A stretch of DNA of 46,297 bases from an uncultured Bacteroides sp. (GTDB taxonomy: Bacteria > Bacteroidota > Bacteroidia > Bacteroidales > Bacteroidaceae): positions 1 to 46,297 of the forward strand of contig USAN01000015.1 of the NCBI GenBank assembly GCA_900552645.1, in the 5' to 3' direction. The position numbers were made by a program, and so were the translations under genes. Positions 7,046 to 15,193 of the stretch are shown one piece after another. The notes under the pieces were generated by a model. That model did not search any database, had not been told where the DNA came from, and saw only the letters and a program-made list of their open reading frames with translations. Within the stretch, counting starts at the first letter, position 1. Each line of letters begins with the position of its first letter.

Positions 7046-8083
7046 TTATGATTTTAATGGATTCCACCCTTGAGCTTTAAGTTCCATTTCATTGCCGTCT
7101 CGTGTAACTAAAGCACAACCAAGTTCGGGCTTGGTTATATGGCCTATAACTTTAATACCTTTCATGGAATCTACCTTATCATGTTCCGTAAGAGGCACAG
7201 TAAATAACAATTCATAATCGTCACCACCATTCAATGCGCAAGTGGTTACATTCATATTGAACTCTTCGGCCATGACTGCAGTTTGATAATCAATAGGTAT
7301 TCTATCTTCATATACTCTACATCCGGTATTGCTCTGCTTACATATATGCATAAGTTCGGACGACAAACCATCAGAAATGTCCATCATGGAAGTAGGAGTA
7401 AGACCCTCTTTGGCCAGAAGTTCTATAATGTCTTTGCGAGCTTCTGGTTTTAATTGACGTTCAAGTAGATATTCTTTACCTGAGAAGTCTGGATTAGCTT
7501 CCTTCGCTCCTTCAAATACGGCCTTTTCACGTTCTAATAGTTGAAGTCCCATATATGCAGCTCCCAAATCACCACTCACACATATAAGATCGGTTGGGTT
7601 AGCATGATTCCTGTAAATGATCTTTCCCTTTTCTCCTGTACCAATACATGTAATGCTTATGGCAAGACCTGTTACAGATGCGGTAGTATCTCCTCCTATA
7701 ATATCAACATTATGAAGTGTGCAAGCTAGTTTTACACCATCGTAAAACTGTTCAAGATCTTCTACGCAAAAACGTTTAGACACCGCCAGCGATACTGTTA
7801 TCTGTTTAGGAGTGCCGTTCATTGCGTATATATCCGAGAAGTTTACTATGGCAGCCTTATATCCAAGATGTTTCAAAGGAGTGTATACAAGGTCGAAATG
7901 TACCCCTTCCATCAACAAGTCGGTAGTAACAAGTACTTCTGTATCCTTGAACTCAAGTACGGCAGCATCGTCGCCTATGCCATAAAGAGTTTCCGGATTC
8001 TGAGGCTTGATATCTTTAGTGAGATGATCTATCAGTCCGAATTCTCCTAGGGTAGATATTTCTGTTCTGTTAGTTTCTTGCAT
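7046..8083 (-). CDS. thiL: Thiamine-monophosphate kinase
   Basis: A 345-aa ThiL that phosphorylates thiamine monophosphate to the active cofactor thiamine diphosphate using ATP. The N-terminal PurM-like half shows the metal and nucleotide motifs GDDAAVLEF and TTDLLMEGVHF, followed by SDIYAMNG and GGDT. The C-terminal half has the DISDG and NGGDDYELLF motifs. Length is typical. It is the last gene of a four-gene minus-strand operon, starting one base after the pnp stop. No other thiamine genes and no TPP riboswitch are seen here. Confidence 0.93.
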   Translation of the reverse strand: MQETNRTEISTLGEFGLIDHLTKDIKPQNPETLYGIGDDAAVLEFKDTEVLVTTDLLMEGVHFDLVYTPLKHLGYKAAIVNFSDIYAMNGTPKQITVSLAVSKRFCVEDLEQFYDGVKLACTLHNVDIIGGDTTASVTGLAISITCIGTGEKGKIIYRNHANPTDLICVSGDLGAAYMGLQLLEREKAVFEGAKEANPDFSGKEYLLERQLKPEARKDIIELLAKEGLTPTSMMDISDGLSSELMHICKQSNTGCRVYEDRIPIDYQTAVMAEEFNMNVTTCALNGGDDYELLFTVPLTEHDKVDSMKGIKVIGHITKPELGCALVTRDGNEMELKAQGWNPLKS

Positions 8084-8084
8084 T

Positions 8085-8897
8085 TTAATTAGATCTGTTT
8101 ATTAGTTCACGCATAATTTCAGTCATTCTTGGCTGAGCTTCATCGGCTGCAATCTGAACTTCTTCGTGCGATACTTCTACTATCTTTCCTATTACACCAA
8201 GATCGGTAATAACAGAGATTCCGAATACTTTAATACCGCAATGGTTAGCTACGATTACTTCGGGTACAGTAGACATACCTACTGCATCGGCTCCAAGAAT
8301 ATGGAACATTCTGTATTCGGATGGGGTTTCGAATGTAGGTCCTTGAGTTCCAAGGTATACTCCATGTTGTACCTTTATGTTCTTTTCTTTTGCTATTTCC
8401 ATAGCTTTCATAATAAGATCCTTTGAATAAGCTTCGTGCATATCTGGAAAACGTGGCCCATATTCTATGTTTTTTCCTCTTAAAGGATGTTCAGGGAACA
8501 TGTTTATGTGGTCGGTTATTATCATGAGATCGCCTATGTCGAATGATGGATTCATGCCTCCCGAAGCATTTGATACGAATAGAGTTTTTATTCCAAGTTC
8601 ACGCATTACACGTATTGGGAATGTAACCTCCTGCATGTTGTATCCTTCATAATAATGGAAACGTCCCTGCATTGCCATTATATCCTTGTTGCCAAGTTTG
8701 CCGAAAATAAGTTTTCCGCTATGTCCCTCTACTGTAGATACAGGGAAATTAGGAATTTCTTTATAACTTATTTCGTATTTATCTGTTATTTCATGTGCCA
8801 AACTACCTAATCCGGTGCCAAGAATGATGGCGGTTTCAGGATTAGTATGCATCTTCTCGCGAAGAAAGGATGCTGTTTCTTGAATTTTTTCTAACAT
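8085..8897 (-). CDS. Purine nucleoside phosphorylase (PNP-I family)
   Basis: A 270-aa trimeric-type PNP of purine salvage, splitting purine nucleosides with phosphate. Visible motifs are GTGLGS at the phosphate site, His81 in GRFHYYEGY, SNASGGMNP, Glu190 in GPTFETPSEY and Met208. The position of human Asn243, which reads the 6-oxo group of inosine and guanosine, appears to be Asp232 (SVITDLGV), which may widen specificity toward 6-amino purines. The N-terminus overlaps the 3' end of lpxK by 56 bases. Both ends look genuine, because MLEKIQETASFLREK is a normal start for the family. Confidence 0.92.
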   Translation of the reverse strand: MLEKIQETASFLREKMHTNPETAIILGTGLGSLAHEITDKYEISYKEIPNFPVSTVEGHSGKLIFGKLGNKDIMAMQGRFHYYEGYNMQEVTFPIRVMRELGIKTLFVSNASGGMNPSFDIGDLMIITDHINMFPEHPLRGKNIEYGPRFPDMHEAYSKDLIMKAMEIAKEKNIKVQHGVYLGTQGPTFETPSEYRMFHILGADAVGMSTVPEVIVANHCGIKVFGISVITDLGVIGKIVEVSHEEVQIAADEAQPRMTEIMRELINRSN

Positions 8898-9960
8898 AGT
8901 CGGTTATATTTAAATTAAAATTGTCTTGCTGATCGAATAAGAAGCTGATTTCTACCGGCAATATATAAATGTAAGGTCTCAATGAGTTATCGAGATCAGG
9001 ATGTGACGATAATCTTACAGCATCTTTTTCAGTAGTTATTATCATACGTTTTTTATCGGGTAATTGTTCAAAATTATCTTTTATTAATTTCAAGTCTTCC
9101 CTAGAAAAATCATGATGATCACTAAATGATAGCGAACTAATGTTGCTGTTATGCTCAGAAAGATCGTCTATCAGCTTTGCAGGCGATGCTATGCCTGTAA
9201 CAAGCAGTATGTTTATATCCTTCTTTATTGCTGACAAAGAATACTCCTTGCCATCGTGGTCTATGTTATATAGTTTACCATACGATAGGGTAGTAAAATA
9301 AAGCTCCTGAAAAGGGAATAAATCCATTTTTTTTCTGAGAAGATTTACATTAAATGGGGTAAGCTGTGAAGGGCATTTGGTAATGATCACTATATTGGCT
9401 CTTCCTTTACCTTTTTCGGATTCTCTCATTCTTCCTGCAGGAAGTAATGCGTCGTCGCATAACATTCTATTATAATCTACCAGTAAAATGTTTAATCCGG
9501 GCTTTACGTAACGATGCTGAAAGGCATCGTCAAGAAGTATAACTTCGGTATCTGCACTTCGGCGAGTTATGCATAGCATCTCTATTCCATGACATCGATT
9601 TTTGTCAACTGCCATATGAATTGAAGGAAACTTATGTTTCATTTGATATGGTTCGTCACCAATCTGTGAAACGTCGGTATCTTCAGATGCTAATACGAAG
9701 CCTTTTGATTTTCGTTTGTAACCGCGGCTAAGTACGGCTACCTTATAATTATTATGCAATAACTTTATCAAATATTCTGTATGCGGAGTCTTTCCGGTTC
9801 CTCCTACGGTAATGTTTCCTACCGATATAATAGGGATGTTGAATTTTTTCTCTTCGTATATTCCCCAGTCAAACAGTTTATTACGTAGCCATACCCCGAT
9901 TCCATATAGTGCAGAAACGGGGTATAACCACTTATGTATTTTTATAAAGTTATTATCCAT
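8842..9960 (-). CDS. lpxK: Tetraacyldisaccharide 4'-kinase
   Basis: A 372-aa inner-membrane-associated kinase that adds the 4'-phosphate to lipid A disaccharide. The N-terminal membrane-near segment WLYPVSALYGIGVWLRNKLF precedes the P-loop VGNITVGGTGKTP (residues ~48-59). Further family motifs include LSRGYKRKS, GDEPYQM, ILLDDAFQHR and the C-terminal ITTEKDAVRL. It follows sppA with a 4-base gap and overlaps pnp. Its presence shows the organism makes lipid A; Bacteroides lipid A often later loses this phosphate, which cannot be judged here. Confidence 0.93.
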   Translation of the reverse strand: MDNNFIKIHKWLYPVSALYGIGVWLRNKLFDWGIYEEKKFNIPIISVGNITVGGTGKTPHTEYLIKLLHNNYKVAVLSRGYKRKSKGFVLASEDTDVSQIGDEPYQMKHKFPSIHMAVDKNRCHGIEMLCITRRSADTEVILLDDAFQHRYVKPGLNILLVDYNRMLCDDALLPAGRMRESEKGKGRANIVIITKCPSQLTPFNVNLLRKKMDLFPFQELYFTTLSYGKLYNIDHDGKEYSLSAIKKDINILLVTGIASPAKLIDDLSEHNSNISSLSFSDHHDFSREDLKLIKDNFEQLPDKKRMIITTEKDAVRLSSHPDLDNSLRPYIYILPVEISFLFDQQDNFNLNITDYVRKNSRNSILSSREDAY

Positions 9961-9964
9961 TAAA

Positions 9965-11731
9965 CTATTTAATATTCAATTCAAATGGCAGTCGCGTTTG
10001 CATGCGATCCGCATCTTTCAAATATTGAAGGAATTTCACTCCATTGTAATATTCGCCGAATGAACTTTGAAGGCGTGCGTCTATATAGTTATCTTTCTTG
10101 TTTTTAAACAGATTTGAAAGGAAATTTTCTTTTGCAGGATAGTTTATTACTGTATAGTCTTTAATCTTTGCTTTTTGTGCTGCCACGGCCATTGCTTTTT
10201 CAATTCCTCCCAACTCATCTACCAAGCCATTCTCTTTTGCCATGATTCCTGTCCACACTCTTCCTTCGGCAATCTTCTCAATTGCTTCAACACTCATTTT
10301 GCGACCATCGGCACAACGCTTAACGAATAGTTTATAACCGTTGTTTATGTAGTTCTGCATGGCTGCTTTTTCATTCTCGTTCATAGGACGATTTATGCTT
10401 ATCATATCCGAATACTTGTTAGTCTTTACAACGTCAAATTTAAGTCCAAGTTTTTCAGTAAGCAATCCTTCCATATTAGGAATCATTCCGAATATACCGA
10501 TTGAACCGGTAAGAGTAGTGGGATCGGCAATGATATAATCGGCTGCACATGAAATGTAATAACCTCCAGATGCTGCATAGTCGCCCATAGATACTATTAC
10601 AGGTTTTTTCTCTTTAAGTCTTATTACTTCATGCCAAATCTGTTCAGATCCAAAAGCGCTGCCTCCCGGTGAGTTTACGCGCAATACAACGGCTTTTACA
10701 TCATCATCGTCACGAAGGTCGCGAAGATCAGCCATAACTTTTGCAGGATTAATTCCTGATTGATCGGCAGCTACCGACTGGCCTATTTCGCCATATGCAT
10801 AATATACTGCAATAATGTTGCCACTTTTATCTTTAGGAGTATTCTTTTTTACGTTCGTCATTTCTGAAAGTGACAAGGTACGAAGACGATCGTCTTCTTT
10901 TCTATCTGTAAGTTTCTTAAGATAAGTTACCACTCCATCCTTATACATTAAAGTATCTGCCATGTTACACTTAACATAATAGTCAGCTTGCTTCAAATCC
11001 ATCATCTGATTTGCATAAGAGTTAAGAGAATCTACAGATATTTTTCTAGAAGTCGATACATCGCTCAAAACCTTTCCCCACATTGATTCAAGTAAAGCGG
11101 TAACCTGTTCGCGATTAGCCTCGCTCATTCCGGTGCTTATGAATGGTTCTACAGCCGATTTGTATGTACCTACCTTGAATACCTGCATTTCTATGCCAAG
11201 TTTTGATAATAAATCTTTAAAGAATATAGGCTGAGATGCTAAACCGTGCCATGAAATAGTCCCCTGAGGATTTACAATCAACTTGTCGGCTACGCTTGCC
11301 AAATAATACATGCCTTGACTATACTGATCGGCATAGGCAACGATAAACTTCTTGCTTTTCTTGAAATCAAGCAACGCATTACGTATCTCTTCCAATGAAG
11401 CAAAAGAAGCCGACAGATACTCGGTATTAAGATAAATACCTTTAATATTTTCATTTTCCTTGGCTTTCTTGATAGATGAAAGAATATCATCTAATCCATA
11501 GGATTGGATGTCTTCGCTCATTAACAGATCTTTAAATGGATTATCTTCTGAACGTTCCAGAAGTTCTCCTTTTAATTCGAGCATAAATACCGAGTTTTCT
11601 TTGACTTTTGTTTCAGTTTCGGCAGAACTCATTATTCCTACTACTGAAATGATGCCCAAGATAGTGAAGACAACCGCTGCAAGCACAATACCTGTAAGAG
11701 TTGCAAAAGTGAATTTGATAAAATCTTTCAT
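9965..11731 (-). CDS. sppA: Signal peptide peptidase SppA (67-kDa type)
   Basis: A 588-aa membrane serine protease that digests cleaved signal peptides. There is one N-terminal helix (residues ~10-34), then two tandem SppA/ClpP-like domains. The Lys/Ser dyad is visible: Lys191 in VGTYKSAVEPF and Ser388 in DYAASGGYY, matching E. coli Lys209 and Ser409. A normal full-length two-domain form. It leads the operon sppA-lpxK-pnp-thiL. Confidence 0.93.
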   Translation of the reverse strand: MKDFIKFTFATLTGIVLAAVVFTILGIISVVGIMSSAETETKVKENSVFMLELKGELLERSEDNPFKDLLMSEDIQSYGLDDILSSIKKAKENENIKGIYLNTEYLSASFASLEEIRNALLDFKKSKKFIVAYADQYSQGMYYLASVADKLIVNPQGTISWHGLASQPIFFKDLLSKLGIEMQVFKVGTYKSAVEPFISTGMSEANREQVTALLESMWGKVLSDVSTSRKISVDSLNSYANQMMDLKQADYYVKCNMADTLMYKDGVVTYLKKLTDRKEDDRLRTLSLSEMTNVKKNTPKDKSGNIIAVYYAYGEIGQSVAADQSGINPAKVMADLRDLRDDDDVKAVVLRVNSPGGSAFGSEQIWHEVIRLKEKKPVIVSMGDYAASGGYYISCAADYIIADPTTLTGSIGIFGMIPNMEGLLTEKLGLKFDVVKTNKYSDMISINRPMNENEKAAMQNYINNGYKLFVKRCADGRKMSVEAIEKIAEGRVWTGIMAKENGLVDELGGIEKAMAVAAQKAKIKDYTVINYPAKENFLSNLFKNKKDNYIDARLQSSFGEYYNGVKFLQYLKDADRMQTRLPFELNIK

Positions 11732-11764
11732 TTGCGTAAGTGCGTTATGTTAATAATTAGCAAA

Positions 11765-11795
11765 CAAAAATAAACTATAGTTATGAAAAAAGCAA
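11765..11795 (-). promoter_or_regulatory. Promoter of the sppA operon
   Basis: On the minus strand TATTTTTG (11765-11772) is 20 bp from TTG (11793-11795), about 33 bp upstream of the sppA ATG. Confidence 0.6.
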
Positions 11796-11807
11796 AAAAG
11801 AATGTAT

Positions 11808-11854
11808 AAATTGGTGTATGGAAAGAAGTATAACTATTAATTATGCACCAATTT
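11808..11854. promoter_or_regulatory. Inverted repeat between sppA and fkp promoters
   Basis: AAATTGGTGTAT (11808-11819) and ATGCACCAATTT (11843-11854) form 12-bp arms with one mismatch around a 23-bp spacer. It lies between the two divergent promoters, so it may be an operator; no regulator is known. Confidence 0.45.
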
Positions 11855-11866
11855 GATAATTAAACC

Positions 11867-11874
11867 TATATTTG
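11867..11874 (+). promoter_or_regulatory. -7 box of fkp
   Basis: TATATTTG matches the Bacteroidales TAnnTTTG box, 43 bp upstream of the fkp ATG. A well placed -33 TTG is missing; the inverted repeat lies just upstream instead. Confidence 0.55.
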
Positions 11875-11917
11875 CTTCATAAAAACAACTTTTAAGTAAA
11901 CATAATAGAACACATAT

Positions 11918-14758
11918 ATGAAAAAACTTTTGTCATTACCTCCTAATCTAGTTGATTATTTTCACAAGATAGAAGGAGTAAGCAGAGATGAGTGGTTTTG
12001 CACTTCTGACCCTTTAGGAAGTAAACTAGGATCAGGTGGAGGGACAACCTGGTTACTTGAAGAGTGTCGCAAAAGTGAAGCTGGTGGAAGTAATTTGCAG
12101 GAATGGCTCGCAAGTGAAAAAAGAATACTTCTCCATGCCGGCGGACAGAGTCGCCGTTTGCCTGGATATGCTCCATCGGGCAAGATACTTACTCCGATAC
12201 CGGTTTTTAGATGGGCAAAAGGTCAGAAACTTGATCAGAATCTGCTTGCATTGCAACTGCCACTTTATAATAAGATAATGGATAAGGCACCATCTTCCTT
12301 GCATACTCTTATTGCAAGTGGTGATGTTTACATACGTGCTTCAAAACCTTTGCAGGAGATACCAGAAGCCGATGTTGTATGCTATGGCTTATGGGTAGAT
12401 CCCTCTTTGGCGAAGAATCACGGTGTATTCCTTTCTTCCCGCAGTAATCCCAACGAATTAGATTATATGCTTCAGAAACCTTCTGTTCAGGAGTTGGGCA
12501 GACTTATGCCTACACATTTATGTTTAATGGATATAGGTATATGGCTTCTTAGTGACAAGGCTACCGAACTTCTTATGAAGAGATCTGTCAAGGATGGCAA
12601 AATTGGATATTATGATATGTATTCAGAGTTTGGACTGGCATTGGGCAATAATCCAAGAATTCAAGATGAAGAGTTGAATAAACTTAAAGTTGCAATATTG
12701 CCTTTACCAGGAGGGGAATTTTATCATTTCGGAACAAGTCGTGAACTTATATCTTCTACGCTGGCAGTACAGAATATTGTGGCCGATCAGCGCGAAATAA
12801 TGCATCATAAAGTCAAGCCTCATCCAGCTATGTTTGTTCAGAATGCTGTAGTTAAACATCCGCTTACTTCAGATAATTCGGAGATATGGATAGAAAATAG
12901 TTGGATAGGCGAGAAGTGGAGATTCTGTAAACAGACTATAGTAACTGGTGTGCCACGTAATGATTGGGAAATTGATATTCCGGCTGGAGTTTGTGTGGAT
13001 GTAGTACCTGTGCGCAAAAAAGAGTTTGTAGGTCGTCCATATGGTTTTAATGATGCATTCAAGGGAAAACTTGATGATGAAAGTACTCTCTTTATGGGGA
13101 TTCCTATAATGAAATGGTTGGGCTACCGTGGTTTGAAGGTTTCTGATATTGATAATTCACATGATTTACAGGCAGCACGTATATTTGCCGTTTGTGATAA
13201 TACAGATAAACTTGGAAAGATACTTAGATGGATGATTTCTGAACCTGATTTCGAAGAGGGAGGGAAATTGTGGATGGAAGCAGAAAAATTGTCGGCCGAT
13301 GAACTTTCGGCACTAGCCAATCTTGAACGTTTATACTGTCAGCGTGAGCTTTTTCGCTGTGGCAATTGGAAGGCTATTGCTGATAATTATGAGAGTAGCG
13401 TGTTTTATCAGCTTGATCTTAAGGATGCGGCGCAACAGTTTGCTCAACATAATATTGATATTCCAAAAGAGTTGCCTATTACGGCTCCTTTAATGACTAG
13501 AATAAGTGATAGCATGTTTCGTGCAGAAGTGCATCGTTTGAGGAATGAGACTAACACTTCATACGAGGCTGATGCTTTCAGGCTTATGAGAGAGGGGTTG
13601 ACTCAGAGAGCGCTGGCCAGAAAGCAGCAGCCGGTTATGTCGGTGTATAGTGATCAGATAGTATGGGGAAGGAGTCCGGTAAGAATAGACCTTGCAGGTG
13701 GTTGGACTGATACACCTCCCTTCTGTCTTAATGATGGAGGAAATGTAGTTAATATTGCAGTCGAGCTAAATGGTCAGCCTCCATTGCAGGTGTATGTCAA
13801 GCCGTCAAAAGAGTATAAGGTTATTCTGCGATCTATAGACTTGGGTGCTATAGAAATTGTTAATACATATCAAGAGCTTTCCACTTTTAATAAAGTAGGG
13901 TCACCATTTTCAATTCCTAAGGCTGCTTTGGTTTTGGCAGGGTTTCAACCCGGTTTCTCGACCGATAATTTTTCTTCTTTAGAAGAGCAGCTAAAGAGTT
14001 TTGGAGGTGGTATAGAGATTACTTTGTTATCAGCAATACCTGCAGGGTCAGGGTTGGGAACAAGTTCTATATTGGCATCTACTGTATTGGGGGCAGTTTC
14101 TGACTTTTGTGGACTGAAATGGGATAAAAATGAAATTTGTAACCGTACTCTTATACTTGAACAGCTGCTTACAACCGGTGGTGGATGGCAGGATCAGTAT
14201 GGAGGTGTGCTACATGGTGTGAAACTTCTGCAGACCACAGGTGGAATGGAACAGAATCCTCTTGTAAGGTGGTTGCCTGAATTTCTTTTTACAGATGATG
14301 AATATAGTAAGTGTCATCTTCTATATTATACCGGTATTACACGTACGGCAAAGGGGATTCTGGCGGAGATAGTACGTGGCATGTTTCTTAACTCGCATAA
14401 CCATCTGTCTCTTCTTAATGATATGAAGCAACATGCACTAGATCTTTACGATTCTATTCAACAGGGTAATTTCGAGGAAATGGCTCATATGGTGGGCAAG
14501 ACATGGGAACAGAACAAGTTGCTGGATGCTGGTACTAATCCGGCTCAAGTAGAATATATAATAGATAAGATAAAAGATTACTGTCACGGATATAAGCTAC
14601 CTGGTGCAGGTGGTGGAGGTTATCTTTACATGATAGCAAAGGATCCGGAGGCAGCGGCAATTATAAAGGTAATACTTAATTCGTCACAGCCTAATGCGTG
14701 TGCTCGCTTTGTTGATATGACTCTGTCGAGGACAGGATTACAGATAAGTAGAAGTTAA
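11918..14758 (+). CDS. fkp: Fkp, L-fucokinase / L-fucose-1-P guanylyltransferase
   Basis: A bifunctional 946-aa enzyme that turns L-fucose into GDP-fucose, first phosphorylating fucose and then transferring GMP. The N-terminal ~430 residues form the guanylyltransferase, with the glycine-rich LGSGGGT loop near residue 37. The C-terminal ~370 residues form a GHMP kinase with GGWTDTPPF near 592, PAGSGLGTSS near 707 and GAGGGG near 895. Length matches B. fragilis Fkp (about 949 aa), where it lets the cell decorate capsule and glycoproteins with scavenged host fucose. It is followed after 21 bp by a sugar mutarotase, which fits fucose salvage. Confidence 0.95.
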   Translation: MKKLLSLPPNLVDYFHKIEGVSRDEWFCTSDPLGSKLGSGGGTTWLLEECRKSEAGGSNLQEWLASEKRILLHAGGQSRRLPGYAPSGKILTPIPVFRWAKGQKLDQNLLALQLPLYNKIMDKAPSSLHTLIASGDVYIRASKPLQEIPEADVVCYGLWVDPSLAKNHGVFLSSRSNPNELDYMLQKPSVQELGRLMPTHLCLMDIGIWLLSDKATELLMKRSVKDGKIGYYDMYSEFGLALGNNPRIQDEELNKLKVAILPLPGGEFYHFGTSRELISSTLAVQNIVADQREIMHHKVKPHPAMFVQNAVVKHPLTSDNSEIWIENSWIGEKWRFCKQTIVTGVPRNDWEIDIPAGVCVDVVPVRKKEFVGRPYGFNDAFKGKLDDESTLFMGIPIMKWLGYRGLKVSDIDNSHDLQAARIFAVCDNTDKLGKILRWMISEPDFEEGGKLWMEAEKLSADELSALANLERLYCQRELFRCGNWKAIADNYESSVFYQLDLKDAAQQFAQHNIDIPKELPITAPLMTRISDSMFRAEVHRLRNETNTSYEADAFRLMREGLTQRALARKQQPVMSVYSDQIVWGRSPVRIDLAGGWTDTPPFCLNDGGNVVNIAVELNGQPPLQVYVKPSKEYKVILRSIDLGAIEIVNTYQELSTFNKVGSPFSIPKAALVLAGFQPGFSTDNFSSLEEQLKSFGGGIEITLLSAIPAGSGLGTSSILASTVLGAVSDFCGLKWDKNEICNRTLILEQLLTTGGGWQDQYGGVLHGVKLLQTTGGMEQNPLVRWLPEFLFTDDEYSKCHLLYYTGITRTAKGILAEIVRGMFLNSHNHLSLLNDMKQHALDLYDSIQQGNFEEMAHMVGKTWEQNKLLDAGTNPAQVEYIIDKIKDYCHGYKLPGAGGGGYLYMIAKDPEAAAIIKVILNSSQPNACARFVDMTLSRTGLQISRS

Positions 14759-14779
14759 TTTTTTAATTATATACATAAA

Positions 14780-15160
14780 ATGAAAAATGAAGGATATAGA
14801 ATAAAAGAGTATGGTATGCCTGTAAAAAGGTTTTGTCAAACACTAGATTTGCAGGATAAACCTGAGATGATTGCTAAATATAGATATTTGCATAGTCAAG
14901 AGGCTATATGGAAAGAGATAATGGATGGAATCCGTAAGGTGGGCATTTTGGAAATGGAAATATATATATTGGATAATAGACTTTTCATGATTATAGAAAC
15001 ACCGATTGACTTTGATTGGGATATAGCTATGGCAAAATTGGCTACTCTTCCAAGACAAGCCGAATGGGAAGATTGCGTGGCTCAGTTTCAGAAGTGCGTG
15101 CCAGGTTCCTCCTCTTCCGAAAAGTGGAGAATGATGGAAAGAATGTTCCATCTTTATTGA
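14780..15160 (+). CDS. RhaM-family sugar mutarotase (likely for L-fucose)
   Basis: A 126-aa protein of the L-rhamnose mutarotase family (PF05336), small ferredoxin-like enzymes that interconvert sugar anomers. The family region begins with KRFCQTLDLQ, the likely catalytic His38 lies in YRYLHSQEAIW, and conserved Trp residues follow (WEDCVAQF). In the RhaM family the substrate is L-rhamnose, but the position right behind fkp argues that it supplies the fucose anomer used by the fucokinase. Fold assignment is solid; the substrate is inference from context. The last residues end in MFHLY, typical for the family. Confidence 0.8.
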   Translation: MKNEGYRIKEYGMPVKRFCQTLDLQDKPEMIAKYRYLHSQEAIWKEIMDGIRKVGILEMEIYILDNRLFMIIETPIDFDWDIAMAKLATLPRQAEWEDCVAQFQKCVPGSSSSEKWRMMERMFHLY

Positions 15161-15193
15161 AAATATTTGTAGTTACTTATTGTTTTTATATTT

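Noticed and set aside
9965..11731. Phage-type ClpP or protein-export protease
   Set aside because: Two-domain length and the Lys191/Ser388 dyad fit ordinary 67-kDa SppA.
11962..12304. Minus-strand frames opposite fkp
   Set aside because: They are antisense to strongly conserved guanylyltransferase sequence and show no domain pattern of their own.
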